Made by a program: the position numbers and the translations under genes. A stretch of 52,592 nt of DNA from the NCBI GenBank assembly GCA_028282905.1, contig JANQGW010000052.1, positions 1 to 52,592 of the forward strand, given 5' to 3'. The notes beneath the pieces are model-generated. The model had not been told where the DNA came from and did no database searches. It worked only from the letters and a program-made list of their open reading frames with translations. Shown here piece by piece: positions 8,562 through 16,676 of the stretch (position 1 is its first letter; each line of letters begins with the position of its first letter). The stretch comes from Sedimentisphaerales bacterium (GTDB taxonomy: Bacteria > Planctomycetota > Phycisphaerae > Sedimentisphaerales > Anaerohalosphaeraceae).

Positions 8562-8822
8562 TCAAGCAGCCGGCGGCTGAACATCACACCTGACCAGGTG
8601 CTTTTGACCGCAACCGCATGTTACTTCCAATACGGCATATTCATTGCAGGTTTCAACAATTCGAACCTGCGGCCCAGCAGTTGAAACCGCTGGTGCTGCG
8701 GGCGAAACGGGAGCTGTTGAAGGCATTGGTGACGCCGGCGAAGTCGCCCCGAGTTCCAGTCGGAACTGGCCCTGCATATTCACATCATTCGCTTTTAATA
8801 CCTGCCCTGCCGTCGTTTCCAT
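8562..8822 (-). CDS. Small protein with C-terminal CxC cysteine motif, flagellar cluster
   Basis: 86 residues. The first 50 are Pro/Ala/Ser rich and probably disordered. The last 35 (VRIVETCNEYAVLEVTCGC, then QKHLVRC) carry four cysteines in a C-x9-C-x-C-x6-C arrangement that could bind zinc. A purine-rich AAGGAAATCC precedes the ATG. No signal peptide or membrane segment. I do not recognise the family. The steady flagellar context (between fliA and flgM) suggests a motility-linked role. Confidence 0.6.
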   Translation of the reverse strand: METTAGQVLKANDVNMQGQFRLELGATSPASPMPSTAPVSPAAPAVSTAGPQVRIVETCNEYAVLEVTCGCGQKHLVRCDVQPPAA

Positions 8823-8906
8823 TTTAGGATTTCCTTATATCTTATGCAATCTTAAGTTCATATATTTTATCCACACATCCGCACCGGCCATTTTACCGCA
8901 GCGATC

Positions 8907-9134
8907 TTATGCACAGTAATCAATAATGTGCTCTTCGGGGTCGTCGGTGACATTGTCGGGGTCGAGATCGTCTTCGATCGAATGCGAAAGTTTTTCTTCC
9001 AGAAACTGGTCCGACGTTTCAGTCGAATGCGATTTTCGCGATTGTTTTTTTCGCTTGCGACCGGATGTATCGGCTCCCGCGGCATTGACCGTTCCGTTGA
9101 CCGGTTTGATGGTACTGTAATCGTTACTGGCCAT
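8907..9134 (-). CDS. Small charged protein overlapping fliA
   Basis: 75 residues. The basic centre (GRKRKKQSRK) is followed by a strongly acidic tail (EDDLDPDNVTDDPEE), so it is likely mostly disordered. Its start at 9134 overlaps the last codons of fliA by 11 bp, which suggests translational coupling, and AGGAC lies upstream. Such small genes trailing fliA are common, but I cannot name this one. It may be a modulator of the sigma factor. Reality of the gene rests on the coupling and spacing only. Confidence 0.5.
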   Translation of the reverse strand: MASNDYSTIKPVNGTVNAAGADTSGRKRKKQSRKSHSTETSDQFLEEKLSHSIEDDLDPDNVTDDPEEHIIDYCA

Positions 9135-9933
9135 GGCTATATTGTCCTAATTTAACCGACAGACTAAACAGAGCTTTCGCGTGCAACTGGCTGACACGCG
9201 CTTCGGTTATCTCAAAGACCTCGGCGATCTGCTTCATCGTCAGTTCCTGCTGATAGTAAAGCACGATGAGTTGACGCTGACGCTGATCGAGTTCGGCAAT
9301 CGCTTCGGAAAGTTTTTCGACCAGTTCAGCCTGCTCCATACGATCGGACGGAGCGGGCGTATCGGCTGACAGCAATGCCGAACCAAGCAGTGATGTTTCC
9401 TCGGTCGTATTATCAATCGAGACAAACTGTTTGGCGCGGGCCTTTTCAAAGGTTTTGTAAAGTTTATCAACACTCACATGCAGTTTGTCGGCCAGTTCCT
9501 CGTCACTGGGCGCAACGCCCCGCTCTTCAGTCAGGTCCATACGCAGCTTAGCCGCCTCACGGATCTGCTTATTAACCGCCGACGGAACGAAGGACTGACT
9601 CTTCAATTCGTCCAGTACCGCCCCGCGGATTCGGATGTAGGCATAGGTCTTAAACTCCGCTTCCTGCGAAGGGTCATAATCCCGTGCGGCCTTAATCAGC
9701 CCGACAGTTCCGGCGGAAACCAAATCCTCCCGTGACAGTGACGGCTGCAGGTAGGTAACCGTACGATTGACGATTTTATGAACCATCGGCAGATACTGTG
9801 TGATCTGATCATCATCGATGCAGCGCTGTTTCTGGCCGCCGTAGGCATTACGGGCAGCCGCTTTCAGGCATGTCTGTTCGCAGGCCTGCTGCTGAATGAG
9901 CGTATTAGTATCCACGGGTTCCGGTGTCTCCAT
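9124..9933 (-). CDS. fliA: Flagellar RNA polymerase sigma factor FliA (sigma-28)
   Basis: 269 residues of the sigma-70 FliA/WhiG group. Region 2 is seen in YLPMVHKIVNRTVTYLQPSLSR and in LVSAGTVGLIKAARDYDP with FKTYAYIRIRGAVLDEL. Region 3 follows (IREAAKLRMDLTEERGVAPSDEELA). Region 4 with its helix-turn-helix is ELTMKQIAEVFEITEARVSQLHAKAL. It directs late flagellar and chemotaxis genes and is held by FlgM, encoded downstream. It overlaps the upstream 81-residue membrane protein gene by 29 bp and the downstream small gene by 11 bp, so it belongs to the flhA operon. An N-terminal extension of about 40 residues is longer than usual. Confidence 0.92.
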   Translation of the reverse strand: METPEPVDTNTLIQQQACEQTCLKAAARNAYGGQKQRCIDDDQITQYLPMVHKIVNRTVTYLQPSLSREDLVSAGTVGLIKAARDYDPSQEAEFKTYAYIRIRGAVLDELKSQSFVPSAVNKQIREAAKLRMDLTEERGVAPSDEELADKLHVSVDKLYKTFEKARAKQFVSIDNTTEETSLLGSALLSADTPAPSDRMEQAELVEKLSEAIAELDQRQRQLIVLYYQQELTMKQIAEVFEITEARVSQLHAKALFSLSVKLGQYSHGQ

Positions 9934-10150
9934 TTTGCTGTTTCATCTGTGCCTTAAGCATCGCATCAATCAAAATACGGTTAACGATGCGCATCACAAT
10001 ACTTGAAATCACATAGACCACCGCCGCTCCCAGCACCGCACGTTTGCAGCAGGTAAAGGGCGTCCGGCCGGCCAGCCAACCGATAGCGGCAATCATGAAA
10101 AAAAACAATACTGCCAGGCTCGCTGAAATGGATTTCACATGAAACGGCAT
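9905..10150 (-). CDS. Small two-helix membrane protein between flhA and fliA
   Basis: 81 residues with two hydrophobic segments, about 8-26 (ISASLAVLFFFMIAAIGWL) and 36-55 (AVLGAAVVYVISSIVMRIV), separated by a cysteine pair. The C-terminal tail is hydrophilic. It overlaps the start of fliA by 29 bp and follows flhA by 36 bp. In many genomes flhF and a MinD-like flhG lie here. They are absent and this small gene takes their place. Unknown function. Confidence 0.6.
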   Translation of the reverse strand: MPFHVKSISASLAVLFFFMIAAIGWLAGRTPFTCCKRAVLGAAVVYVISSIVMRIVNRILIDAMLKAQMKQQNGDTGTRGY

Positions 10151-10186
10151 ACGACGTTCAATCCTTTATCTTCTCTCTGTTATCTC

Positions 10187-12292
10187 TTATACTTCCACTA
10201 ATTGCTGCTGCGTTTCGGCAGTCTCAAAGGGGACCATTTCCACCGGCTGGACATCGGTGCCGGTAACGATTTCATCATAGGCCACAACCGGCAGCAGCGG
10301 AACAGCCTGTGACAGCATGGCAGCCAGACTAAACCGCAATCGCGAATCACACAACAGCACGGCCATTTCGACACCCTTGTCGGTAGCGGACTTCCAGGCC
10401 TTGACAATGCGGCTGGTAATCTCCATCACCGTTTCAGCAGGCAGGTTCAGGCTGAGCGTTTCACCTTCCTGATGCAAATTGGAGGTCATTTGGTGCTCCA
10501 ACGGCGGCGCCAGCGTAATCGCCTGAATTCTTCCGGCAGCATCCTGATACTGCGAGGTAATGGTGCGGCTCATATGCTTGCGAGCCATTTCAGTCAGGAT
10601 GTCGGTATTTTTGGTTTTCGAGGCATACTCGCCGAGTGCTTCAAGAATCGTTGAAAGTTCACGAATCGGGATCGCATTTCTCAGCAGATTTTTCAAGACC
10701 CGCTGCAGGACACCAATCGGCACCAGGTCCCCCACGACATCACCGACCAGTGACGGCTGAGTCTTTCGCAGACGATCTACCAGCATCTGAACATCGTCAC
10801 GGGTGAGCAATTCGTGAGCGTGTTTTTTCAGGACTTCCGAAAGATGTGTGATAAAGACTGATTCCGGGTCGATCACTGTGTAGCCGCTCAGTTCGGCCAT
10901 CTCCTTGTTGTCCTCAGTAATCCACAACGCCGGCAGTCCATAGACCGGTTCGTTCGTTTCAATGCCATCGACCTTGACCTGAACCGCACCGGAATCCATC
11001 GCCAGGAACATATTCGGTTCCAGACGCCCCTTGGCGACCGGATGGTCAAAGATACGGATTTCGTAGCAGTTGGCGTCCAGATCGATATTGTCCTTCAAAC
11101 GCACCAGCGGCATAATCAGCCCCAACTGCTGGGCAAAACGCCGACGCAAAGCACCGATCCGGTCAAAAATCGTGCTGTCCTTGCGAGGATCGACAATACT
11201 GATGAGTCGGACACCCACATGAACGGACACCTTGTCCATATCAAGCAATTCTTCGACCGGGGGTTTTTGTTCTTTCAGTTTTTTGGCCGCCGCGGCGTCA
11301 GTTTGTCCGGCCGGAGCCTTTTTAGCTTTGTCAATCATACGTCCGCCGAATGCGGTACCGCCGGCCAGTAACAAAAACGGTAGTACCGGCAGACCGGGCA
11401 CAAAACCGATAGCCGCGATAACCGCCGAAGTAATCATCAACGGTTGAGAATTCTTGAAGAACTGCTTGGACAAGTCCTGGCCGACACTGTGACTGGACGA
11501 AATTTTCGTGACCAGAAAACCGGAACTAATCGAGATAATCATCGAAGGAATCTGGCTGACAAGACCGTCACCAATCGACAGGACTGAATAGGTTTTCATC
11601 GCGGTACCGATATCCATACCACGGGAATAGCCCATTGCGATACCGCCGAGGATATTGATAACGGTAATGATAATGCCCGCCTTGGCATCACCGCGGATAA
11701 ATTTACTGGCACCGTCCATCGCCCCGTAGAATTCACTTTCCTTAACGATTTTGGTCCGGCGTTCGTTGGCCTGAGCCTCCGTAATCGCCCCTGCGTTCAA
11801 GTCGGCATCGATCGCCATCTGCTTACCGGGCATAGCATCAAGAGTAAACCGTGCGGAAACTTCACTGATACGCTCGGCACCCTTGGTCACCACGATGAAC
11901 TGGATAATAAACAGGATGGTAAAGATAACCAGCCCGACAACAAAACTTCCGCCGGCAACAAAATCTCCAAAGGTCTGGATGATCTTACCGGCCTGTCCCT
12001 GGGTGAGAATCAGCCGGGTCGAGGCCACGTTCAGCGACAGCCTAAACAGTGTGACCATCAGCAGCAGCGATGGGAATGTTGAAAGCTCCAGTGCTTCTTT
12101 GGAGGAAACGGTGATAATCAACACGGCCACCGCCAGCGAAATACTGCACGCCAGCAGCATGTCCAGCAGTGCCGAAGGCATCTGGATCAGCAGAGTCGCC
12201 AGAATCACCACGAGCGCCACGGCAAAGATGATATTGCTGCGTGAGGCCATTGACGAACCGGGCGTTAACTTGATGTTGTCGGGAGCTGCCAT
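10187..12292 (-). CDS. flhA: Flagellar export gate protein FlhA
   Basis: 701 residues, normal for the family. The N-terminal half holds about eight membrane helices with the FHIPEP-family signature LFRLSLNVASTRLIL (82-96), and further cytoplasmic loop motifs RFTLDAMPGKQMAIDADLN and IKFIRGDAKAG-like sequence. Residues about 370-701 form the cytoplasmic domain that receives chaperone-substrate complexes. It is the inner-membrane core of the type III flagellar exporter with FliPQR and FlhB, encoded on the other strand here. It starts 30 bp after fliN. Confidence 0.97.
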   Translation of the reverse strand: MAAPDNIKLTPGSSMASRSNIIFAVALVVILATLLIQMPSALLDMLLACSISLAVAVLIITVSSKEALELSTFPSLLLMVTLFRLSLNVASTRLILTQGQAGKIIQTFGDFVAGGSFVVGLVIFTILFIIQFIVVTKGAERISEVSARFTLDAMPGKQMAIDADLNAGAITEAQANERRTKIVKESEFYGAMDGASKFIRGDAKAGIIITVINILGGIAMGYSRGMDIGTAMKTYSVLSIGDGLVSQIPSMIISISSGFLVTKISSSHSVGQDLSKQFFKNSQPLMITSAVIAAIGFVPGLPVLPFLLLAGGTAFGGRMIDKAKKAPAGQTDAAAAKKLKEQKPPVEELLDMDKVSVHVGVRLISIVDPRKDSTIFDRIGALRRRFAQQLGLIMPLVRLKDNIDLDANCYEIRIFDHPVAKGRLEPNMFLAMDSGAVQVKVDGIETNEPVYGLPALWITEDNKEMAELSGYTVIDPESVFITHLSEVLKKHAHELLTRDDVQMLVDRLRKTQPSLVGDVVGDLVPIGVLQRVLKNLLRNAIPIRELSTILEALGEYASKTKNTDILTEMARKHMSRTITSQYQDAAGRIQAITLAPPLEHQMTSNLHQEGETLSLNLPAETVMEITSRIVKAWKSATDKGVEMAVLLCDSRLRFSLAAMLSQAVPLLPVVAYDEIVTGTDVQPVEMVPFETAETQQQLVEV

Positions 12293-12322
12293 GAATTAGC
12301 TGATCTTTCCTGAGTCCGTTCC

Positions 12323-12670
12323 TTATTCCGTTTCCGGCGAGCTGCCGTAAATTTCCGTAATGCGAACCGCAAAGTTATCTTCGACGACAACCACTTTACC
12401 GGCGGCAAAAAGGCTTTCCTTGAGATAGAGTTCGACCGGCATATCAATGGATTTATCCAGCTTCAGAACGGAGCCGGGACTGAGTTGCAGCAGCCGCTGG
12501 ATAGGAATAGCGGTTTTGCCGAGACATACCGTCACGGGCACTTCCATATCCAGCAGGATATCAATGCTGGTTCCAGCGCCGCCGGCGCCGGTGTCGGTCG
12601 CTTCGGAAAATTCGACGGCCTGTGCGGACGTGCCGTTCATTTCTTCTGTCGCTACTGCGGTCTCACTCAT
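12323..12670 (-). CDS. fliN: Flagellar motor switch protein FliN
   Basis: 115 residues. A disordered, acidic N-terminus of about 35 residues leads into a SpoA (C-ring) domain: LLDMEVPVTVCLGKTAIPI, LLQLSPGSVLKLDKSIDMPVELYL, and AAGKVVVVEDNFAVRITEI. FliN forms the lower C-ring with FliM and binds the FliH export component. It lies 45 bp after fliM and 30 bp before flhA in the same operon. Confidence 0.93.
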   Translation of the reverse strand: MSETAVATEEMNGTSAQAVEFSEATDTGAGGAGTSIDILLDMEVPVTVCLGKTAIPIQRLLQLSPGSVLKLDKSIDMPVELYLKESLFAAGKVVVVEDNFAVRITEIYGSSPETE

Positions 12671-12715
12671 TTTTGTATCCTTCGACTACTCTCGTTCTAA
12701 AGTATCTGTTGTCTC

Positions 12716-13657
12716 TTATACAATCGCCACGGCATAGCAGCCCTCGGCTTGTGCGGGCCGGCCGTGATGAAAGGGGTTATCGTTCAGTAACAGCTCTACC
12801 GGTTCGTTTATTTTTTTGTCAAGAATCAGTATGTCATCCACTTCCAGCCCCATAATAGCACCGACATCAACCTTCACAGTGCCCAGCTTGGCGGTAATCG
12901 CCACGGGGATATCATGGATGTGTTCCAAAATCGCCTTTTCGACCTCTGCCGGCGACAGCGTTGCCTGCTGTGCGGCATCTTTTCCGGCAATCGGCTCTAA
13001 CTGGCGGCAGAGTACGATAAACTCGGCCTGACTGGAACTTCCGGAATCCTGCGGTTTTGCCTCGATAACAATTCTATAAAGCTCGTCATCGTCGCTCCAG
13101 ACAATCGGCAGTGTGCGGCAGGCAATCGCCGCAGCCGGTGATAAATCTGCCGGTGGATAAGCCAGTGAAAAGGCATTGGTAAGCCCGGCGGCAACATCCA
13201 GCAGCAGCGATTCTTCCAACGTGGAAAGCTCACGATCCTCATCGGATGTTTCGCCGCCGCCAAGCAGTTGCCCCGTCCAGGCCAATGCCGTCGGTCGGGT
13301 GACAGTAATGATGCCGAACGCATCATCGGGGCGAACACCAAAAGCAATCCGGCAATCGGTCGATTCAGTCTCCGGATCGAACAAATCTTTCGCAAAGTTT
13401 TGAGACGCTTCGACAATAGAAATCTCATACGGACGATTGAAAAGTCGCGAAAACGCCTGAGTGCATTGGTCAGCCACTTGCGCAGCAAATTCGTCCAGCC
13501 GCTGACATTGGGCCAGATCGAAATACTGGCACTGACGCCAGTCATATTCGACCGCTTCAATGTCGGTATCGACGGATTGCCCGCCTCGCTGGCCGACAGC
13601 CGCCAGTAATTGCTGTATCTTTTCTTTGCTCAATTTGTCAACCGCAGACAGGGTCAT
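12716..13657 (-). CDS. fliM: Flagellar motor switch protein FliM
   Basis: 313 residues. The N-terminus carries LSKEKIQQLLAAV, a form of the CheY-binding LSQxEIDALL segment. The middle CheC-like domain includes the FliG-binding region around LLGGGETSDEDRELSTLEESLLLD. The C-terminal SpoA domain is near residues 230-305 (VAITAKLGTVKVDVGAIMGLEVDDILILDK). It reverses rotation on CheY-P binding. The N-terminal motif lacks the usual acid/Asp pattern, so response to CheY may differ. Its ATG overlaps the fliL stop by 4 bp. Confidence 0.88.
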   Translation of the reverse strand: MTLSAVDKLSKEKIQQLLAAVGQRGGQSVDTDIEAVEYDWRQCQYFDLAQCQRLDEFAAQVADQCTQAFSRLFNRPYEISIVEASQNFAKDLFDPETESTDCRIAFGVRPDDAFGIITVTRPTALAWTGQLLGGGETSDEDRELSTLEESLLLDVAAGLTNAFSLAYPPADLSPAAAIACRTLPIVWSDDDELYRIVIEAKPQDSGSSSQAEFIVLCRQLEPIAGKDAAQQATLSPAEVEKAILEHIHDIPVAITAKLGTVKVDVGAIMGLEVDDILILDKKINEPVELLLNDNPFHHGRPAQAEGCYAVAIV

Positions 13658-14235
13658 TGAATATTAAATTCTCGAATAAGGGTCCGTTTTAACAGGGGCT
13701 TGGATTCTGAAAACAAAATTTCATTAAAAGCATCGGTAATCTGTGCCAGTATATGGCTCATGTCCTTTTCATCTTCCATTTGATCGAGCGACAGGCCCTT
13801 AAAATACAGGTTCAGCCAGTTGATCATCAGCGGCTGTTTACCTTCGATCAACTTTTTGGCATCTTCTTCACTTAGACCGCTGTCCATTTCCAAAATCAGG
13901 CCCACACGCACGAATCGCGTCGCTCCCGGTTCGTCGGGGTTTACAACAACCGAATCCATATCTTTGTAGTACCATGTTTTACCGGCTTCCTTACTATCAT
14001 CACCGGTTTCCGGATCCGCCTCGACAGCAGAATCTTCGATCTGCCCAGTCGCCGCGGTATCAGCCGGCGGCGGGGTCTTATTGACCGAACCGGCCACCAG
14101 CCGCCCGAGAATAAATCCCGAACCGGACAGGCCTAAAATCACCACAATCATAATCAGCCAGGTCACGATGCCGATTTTACCTTCTGCGGACTTTTCTTTT
14201 TTATCTTTTGTTTTTTCGTTGTCACTGTCTGCCAT
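13654..14235 (-). CDS. fliL: Flagellar basal body protein FliL
   Basis: 193 residues from the ATG at 14235, preceded by GAGAAAG. A TTG start six codons earlier would lose that site. A Lys-rich cytoplasmic stub is followed by one membrane helix, residues about 22-44 (IVTWLIMIVVILGLSGSGFIL), an acidic periplasmic linker and the FliL domain (WYYKDMDSVVVNP, FVRVGLILEM, LIREFNIQ). FliL supports stator function around the motor. The fliM gene overlaps its stop by 4 bp. Confidence 0.88.
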   Translation of the reverse strand: MADSDNEKTKDKKEKSAEGKIGIVTWLIMIVVILGLSGSGFILGRLVAGSVNKTPPPADTAATGQIEDSAVEADPETGDDSKEAGKTWYYKDMDSVVVNPDEPGATRFVRVGLILEMDSGLSEEDAKKLIEGKQPLMINWLNLYFKGLSLDQMEDEKDMSHILAQITDAFNEILFSESKPLLKRTLIREFNIQ

Positions 14236-14265
14236 TTTTTGTTTCTTTCTCAAATTATGGTTACA

Positions 14266-15690
14266 TTACACCGGCTGCAAACTTCTCTGCTGTCGATACT
14301 GCCGCACTTTTCCCCGCAGCGTGCGGTCACTGATGCCCAATATCCGTGCGGCCTTGGCCTGGTTGCCGTCGGTCTGTTCGAGCGTTTCCAAAATCGCCTG
14401 CCGCTCGACTTCGACCAGCGGCAGTCCACGCAAGCCTGATTCGGCAAAGCGTTCGCCGCCCATAGCCAAACCGTTTCGCTGCGGGCGAGGCTGGAGTTCA
14501 TCGAACAGCCACGAAGTATCGGCCAGCGACAGTACAGGCCCGCTGCCGAGAATCAAGGCGGTTCGCACGACATTGCGTAACTGGCGAATATTTCCGGGCC
14601 AGTGGTATTGGGAAAAAATATCCATCATCTCCGGCGACAGTTTGGTAATCTGCCGCTGGGCCTGACGGGCATACAAATTGACAAAGTGCCAGACTAATTC
14701 AGGCAGGTCATCAGACCGCTGAGCCAGTGACGGCACTTGCAGCCGCATGCCGCAGAGACGATAGTATAAATCCTGACGAAACCGCCCGGCGGCGACTTCT
14801 TCAGCCATGTCTTTATTCGTGGTGCTAACAATCCGTACATCAACACGGACAGTGTCGTTGCCGCCGACACGTTCAAAATCCTGCTGTTCAAGAACCCGTA
14901 GAAGTTTGGCCTGAAAAGCAATCGGCGTTTCGGTCACTTCATCCAGCAGCAGTGTGCCGCCGTGAGCACGCTCAAAGCGGCCCTTTCGCTGGGCAACGGC
15001 ACCGGTAAAGGCCCCTTTTTCATGGCCGAAAAGTTCACTTTCCAGCAGTGAATCATTCAGAGCCGCACAGTTGACCTGCATATACGGGCCATCGACACGC
15101 CGGCTGTGATGATGAATCAGCGAAGCAACGAGTTCCTTGCCACTGCCGCTTTCGCCGCAAACCAGCACCGGAACGGATGTCGGAGCGACTTTTTTAGCCA
15201 ATTCAATCGTCTGGCCCAGTTTGGCACTTTTACCGACCATCCGGAAAGTACCTGTATCATCAGCCGCCGCAACAGGATGATTGGGCAGCATTTTGTCCAA
15301 CAGTGCTCCAACTTTATCGGTATCCAGCGGTTTAGCCAAAAAGTCGCAGCAGCCGGCCTGAATCGCCCGAACGGCCACATCGAGAACAGCCGTTTTCGAA
15401 CTCTCAGCATCTACCATCATAATAACCGGCATTTCCGGTGTATTGAGGCGAATTTCACGAAACAGCTCAAACGCTGCTTTTGGGCATTCAGCATCGACGC
15501 TGCAGAAAACAAGATCGCAATCGTTTTTATCCAGGAACTGAATCGCCTGTTTGGCAGTACTCGCAACCGAACCGCAAATGCCCTTGCGGGCAAACAGCCC
15601 CAATAACGAACGAACCGCATATTGATCGCTGTCGGCAATCAATACGTTCATCGCATTGGCAGAGGTTGTCTGTGTTCGCTGTCGGCTCAC
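14266..15690 (-). CDS. Sigma-54 activator (NtrC/FlbD type) with degenerate receiver
   Basis: 474 residues. Residues 15-125 are a receiver fold, but the phospho-acceptor position is Ser64 (DLVFCS) instead of Asp, and the conserved Thr/Ser is Val or Asp (93-94); Lys120 remains. Residues 150-385 form the sigma-54 AAA+ domain with Walker A GESGSGKE (179-186), the sigma-54-contact loop GAFTGA (226-231) and Walker B LLLDE. Residues 440-468 are a Fis-type helix-turn-helix. It is thus likely phosphorylation-independent, like FleQ or some FlbD proteins, and the natural activator of the two sigma-54 promoters at 19.3-19.55 kb. The GTG start at 15690 overlaps the upstream stop by 4 bp and has AAAGGA upstream. 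Confidence 0.9.
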   Translation of the reverse strand: MSRQRTQTTSANAMNVLIADSDQYAVRSLLGLFARKGICGSVASTAKQAIQFLDKNDCDLVFCSVDAECPKAAFELFREIRLNTPEMPVIMMVDAESSKTAVLDVAVRAIQAGCCDFLAKPLDTDKVGALLDKMLPNHPVAAADDTGTFRMVGKSAKLGQTIELAKKVAPTSVPVLVCGESGSGKELVASLIHHHSRRVDGPYMQVNCAALNDSLLESELFGHEKGAFTGAVAQRKGRFERAHGGTLLLDEVTETPIAFQAKLLRVLEQQDFERVGGNDTVRVDVRIVSTTNKDMAEEVAAGRFRQDLYYRLCGMRLQVPSLAQRSDDLPELVWHFVNLYARQAQRQITKLSPEMMDIFSQYHWPGNIRQLRNVVRTALILGSGPVLSLADTSWLFDELQPRPQRNGLAMGGERFAESGLRGLPLVEVERQAILETLEQTDGNQAKAARILGISDRTLRGKVRQYRQQRSLQPV

Positions 15691-16676
15691 TTTAACGATT
15701 CCTTTTGGGCGACGACTTCAGCAGGCTTCCCGGCATTCATTAATTCAACCGGTTTATCCGTCAACCGCCAGTCGATATAACGACTTTTGGCTTTTGCAAT
15801 ATCGACCCAGGGACAATCCGGGTAATCTTTAACAATCGCGTTAAATTTTTCGAGGGCTTTTTCCGGTTCAACTTTCTGATAGCAGTTGCCAAGCTGAAAC
15901 AGAATCCATGCCTTGTTCTGACAGGGATCGTTTTCATCAGCAGCCAGGCGAATCCATGCCTCCTGATAGCAGATGGCCGCTTCGCCGAAACACTCACTTT
16001 GGTAGAGGACTTCCGCCAGTTGAAGTGGATTTTTTAACTGTTTCGGCTGCTGAAGCAATTGCTGAAACATCGCCCGTGTTTCGGGGGTAATATAGCCTTC
16101 GGGCAATTCCGGTTTTTCCGTAGCTGACGCCGCAGATTCCGGGATTGCAATTTCATTCGGTTCAGTTTTGATTACCGGCTCAACTGGAGCGTGTGTCTTT
16201 TCAGTGGAATCGGCAGGCATTTTTGTCTCAGGAGATTCCGCTGACTGAGACGTCATTTCCGGCTGCTCAAACTTGATCGCACTGACCTGTTTGATTAAAT
16301 TTTTCAGCTCATCTTTAACCGGATCGGCAGCGTCAATGTCAGAAGCTTCGATACGGGCCTTCCATAATTGCCGCTCCGGAGTCGTGGTCGGATTTTTAGC
16401 CAGTAACAAGTCATTTTCAAAGTTTTCCAAGAGATTCGGGTCCACTGCCGTTTCAACCGTCTTGTCAGCTTTTGCGGCAACCGCCGGCTCAGCCGCTTCC
16501 GTCTCTTGAGGTGTTTGAGTTGGCTTAACCGCCTCAGATGTTTGAGCCGTTTCCGCAGATTCCTCCGCAAAGACCGCAGAGAAGCTGCAAATAACAAGAC
16601 AGGCGCACAACATCAGCCAACCGCAAGCAGCGGGTTTAATAAGCCATTCGGCTGAATTGTTTTGATGTGTTCTCAT
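15687..16676 (-). CDS. Exported TPR-containing protein, second gene of flagellar operon
   Basis: 329 residues. Residues 16-38 form a signal peptide or anchor (ACGWLMLCACLVICSFSAVFA). A long acidic Glu/Ala/Thr-rich linker (about 40-200) is followed by three TPR-like units (ECFGEAAICYQEAWIRL, NKAWILFQLGNCYQKVEPEKALEKFNAIVKDYPDC). The protein lies in the periplasm or on a membrane. Its ATG overlaps the stop of the 864-residue TPR gene by 4 bp, and the sigma-54 activator gene overlaps its end by 4 bp. It is therefore tightly coupled to flagellar control, but its function is unknown. Confidence 0.75.
   Translation of the reverse strand: MRTHQNNSAEWLIKPAACGWLMLCACLVICSFSAVFAEESAETAQTSEAVKPTQTPQETEAAEPAVAAKADKTVETAVDPNLLENFENDLLLAKNPTTTPERQLWKARIEASDIDAADPVKDELKNLIKQVSAIKFEQPEMTSQSAESPETKMPADSTEKTHAPVEPVIKTEPNEIAIPESAASATEKPELPEGYITPETRAMFQQLLQQPKQLKNPLQLAEVLYQSECFGEAAICYQEAWIRLAADENDPCQNKAWILFQLGNCYQKVEPEKALEKFNAIVKDYPDCPWVDIAKAKSRYIDWRLTDKPVELMNAGKPAEVVAQKESLK

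Noticed and set aside
14236-14253. TTG start for fliL at 14253
   Set aside because: The ATG at 14235 has GAGAAAG at the right distance; the longer form would include that site in its coding part.
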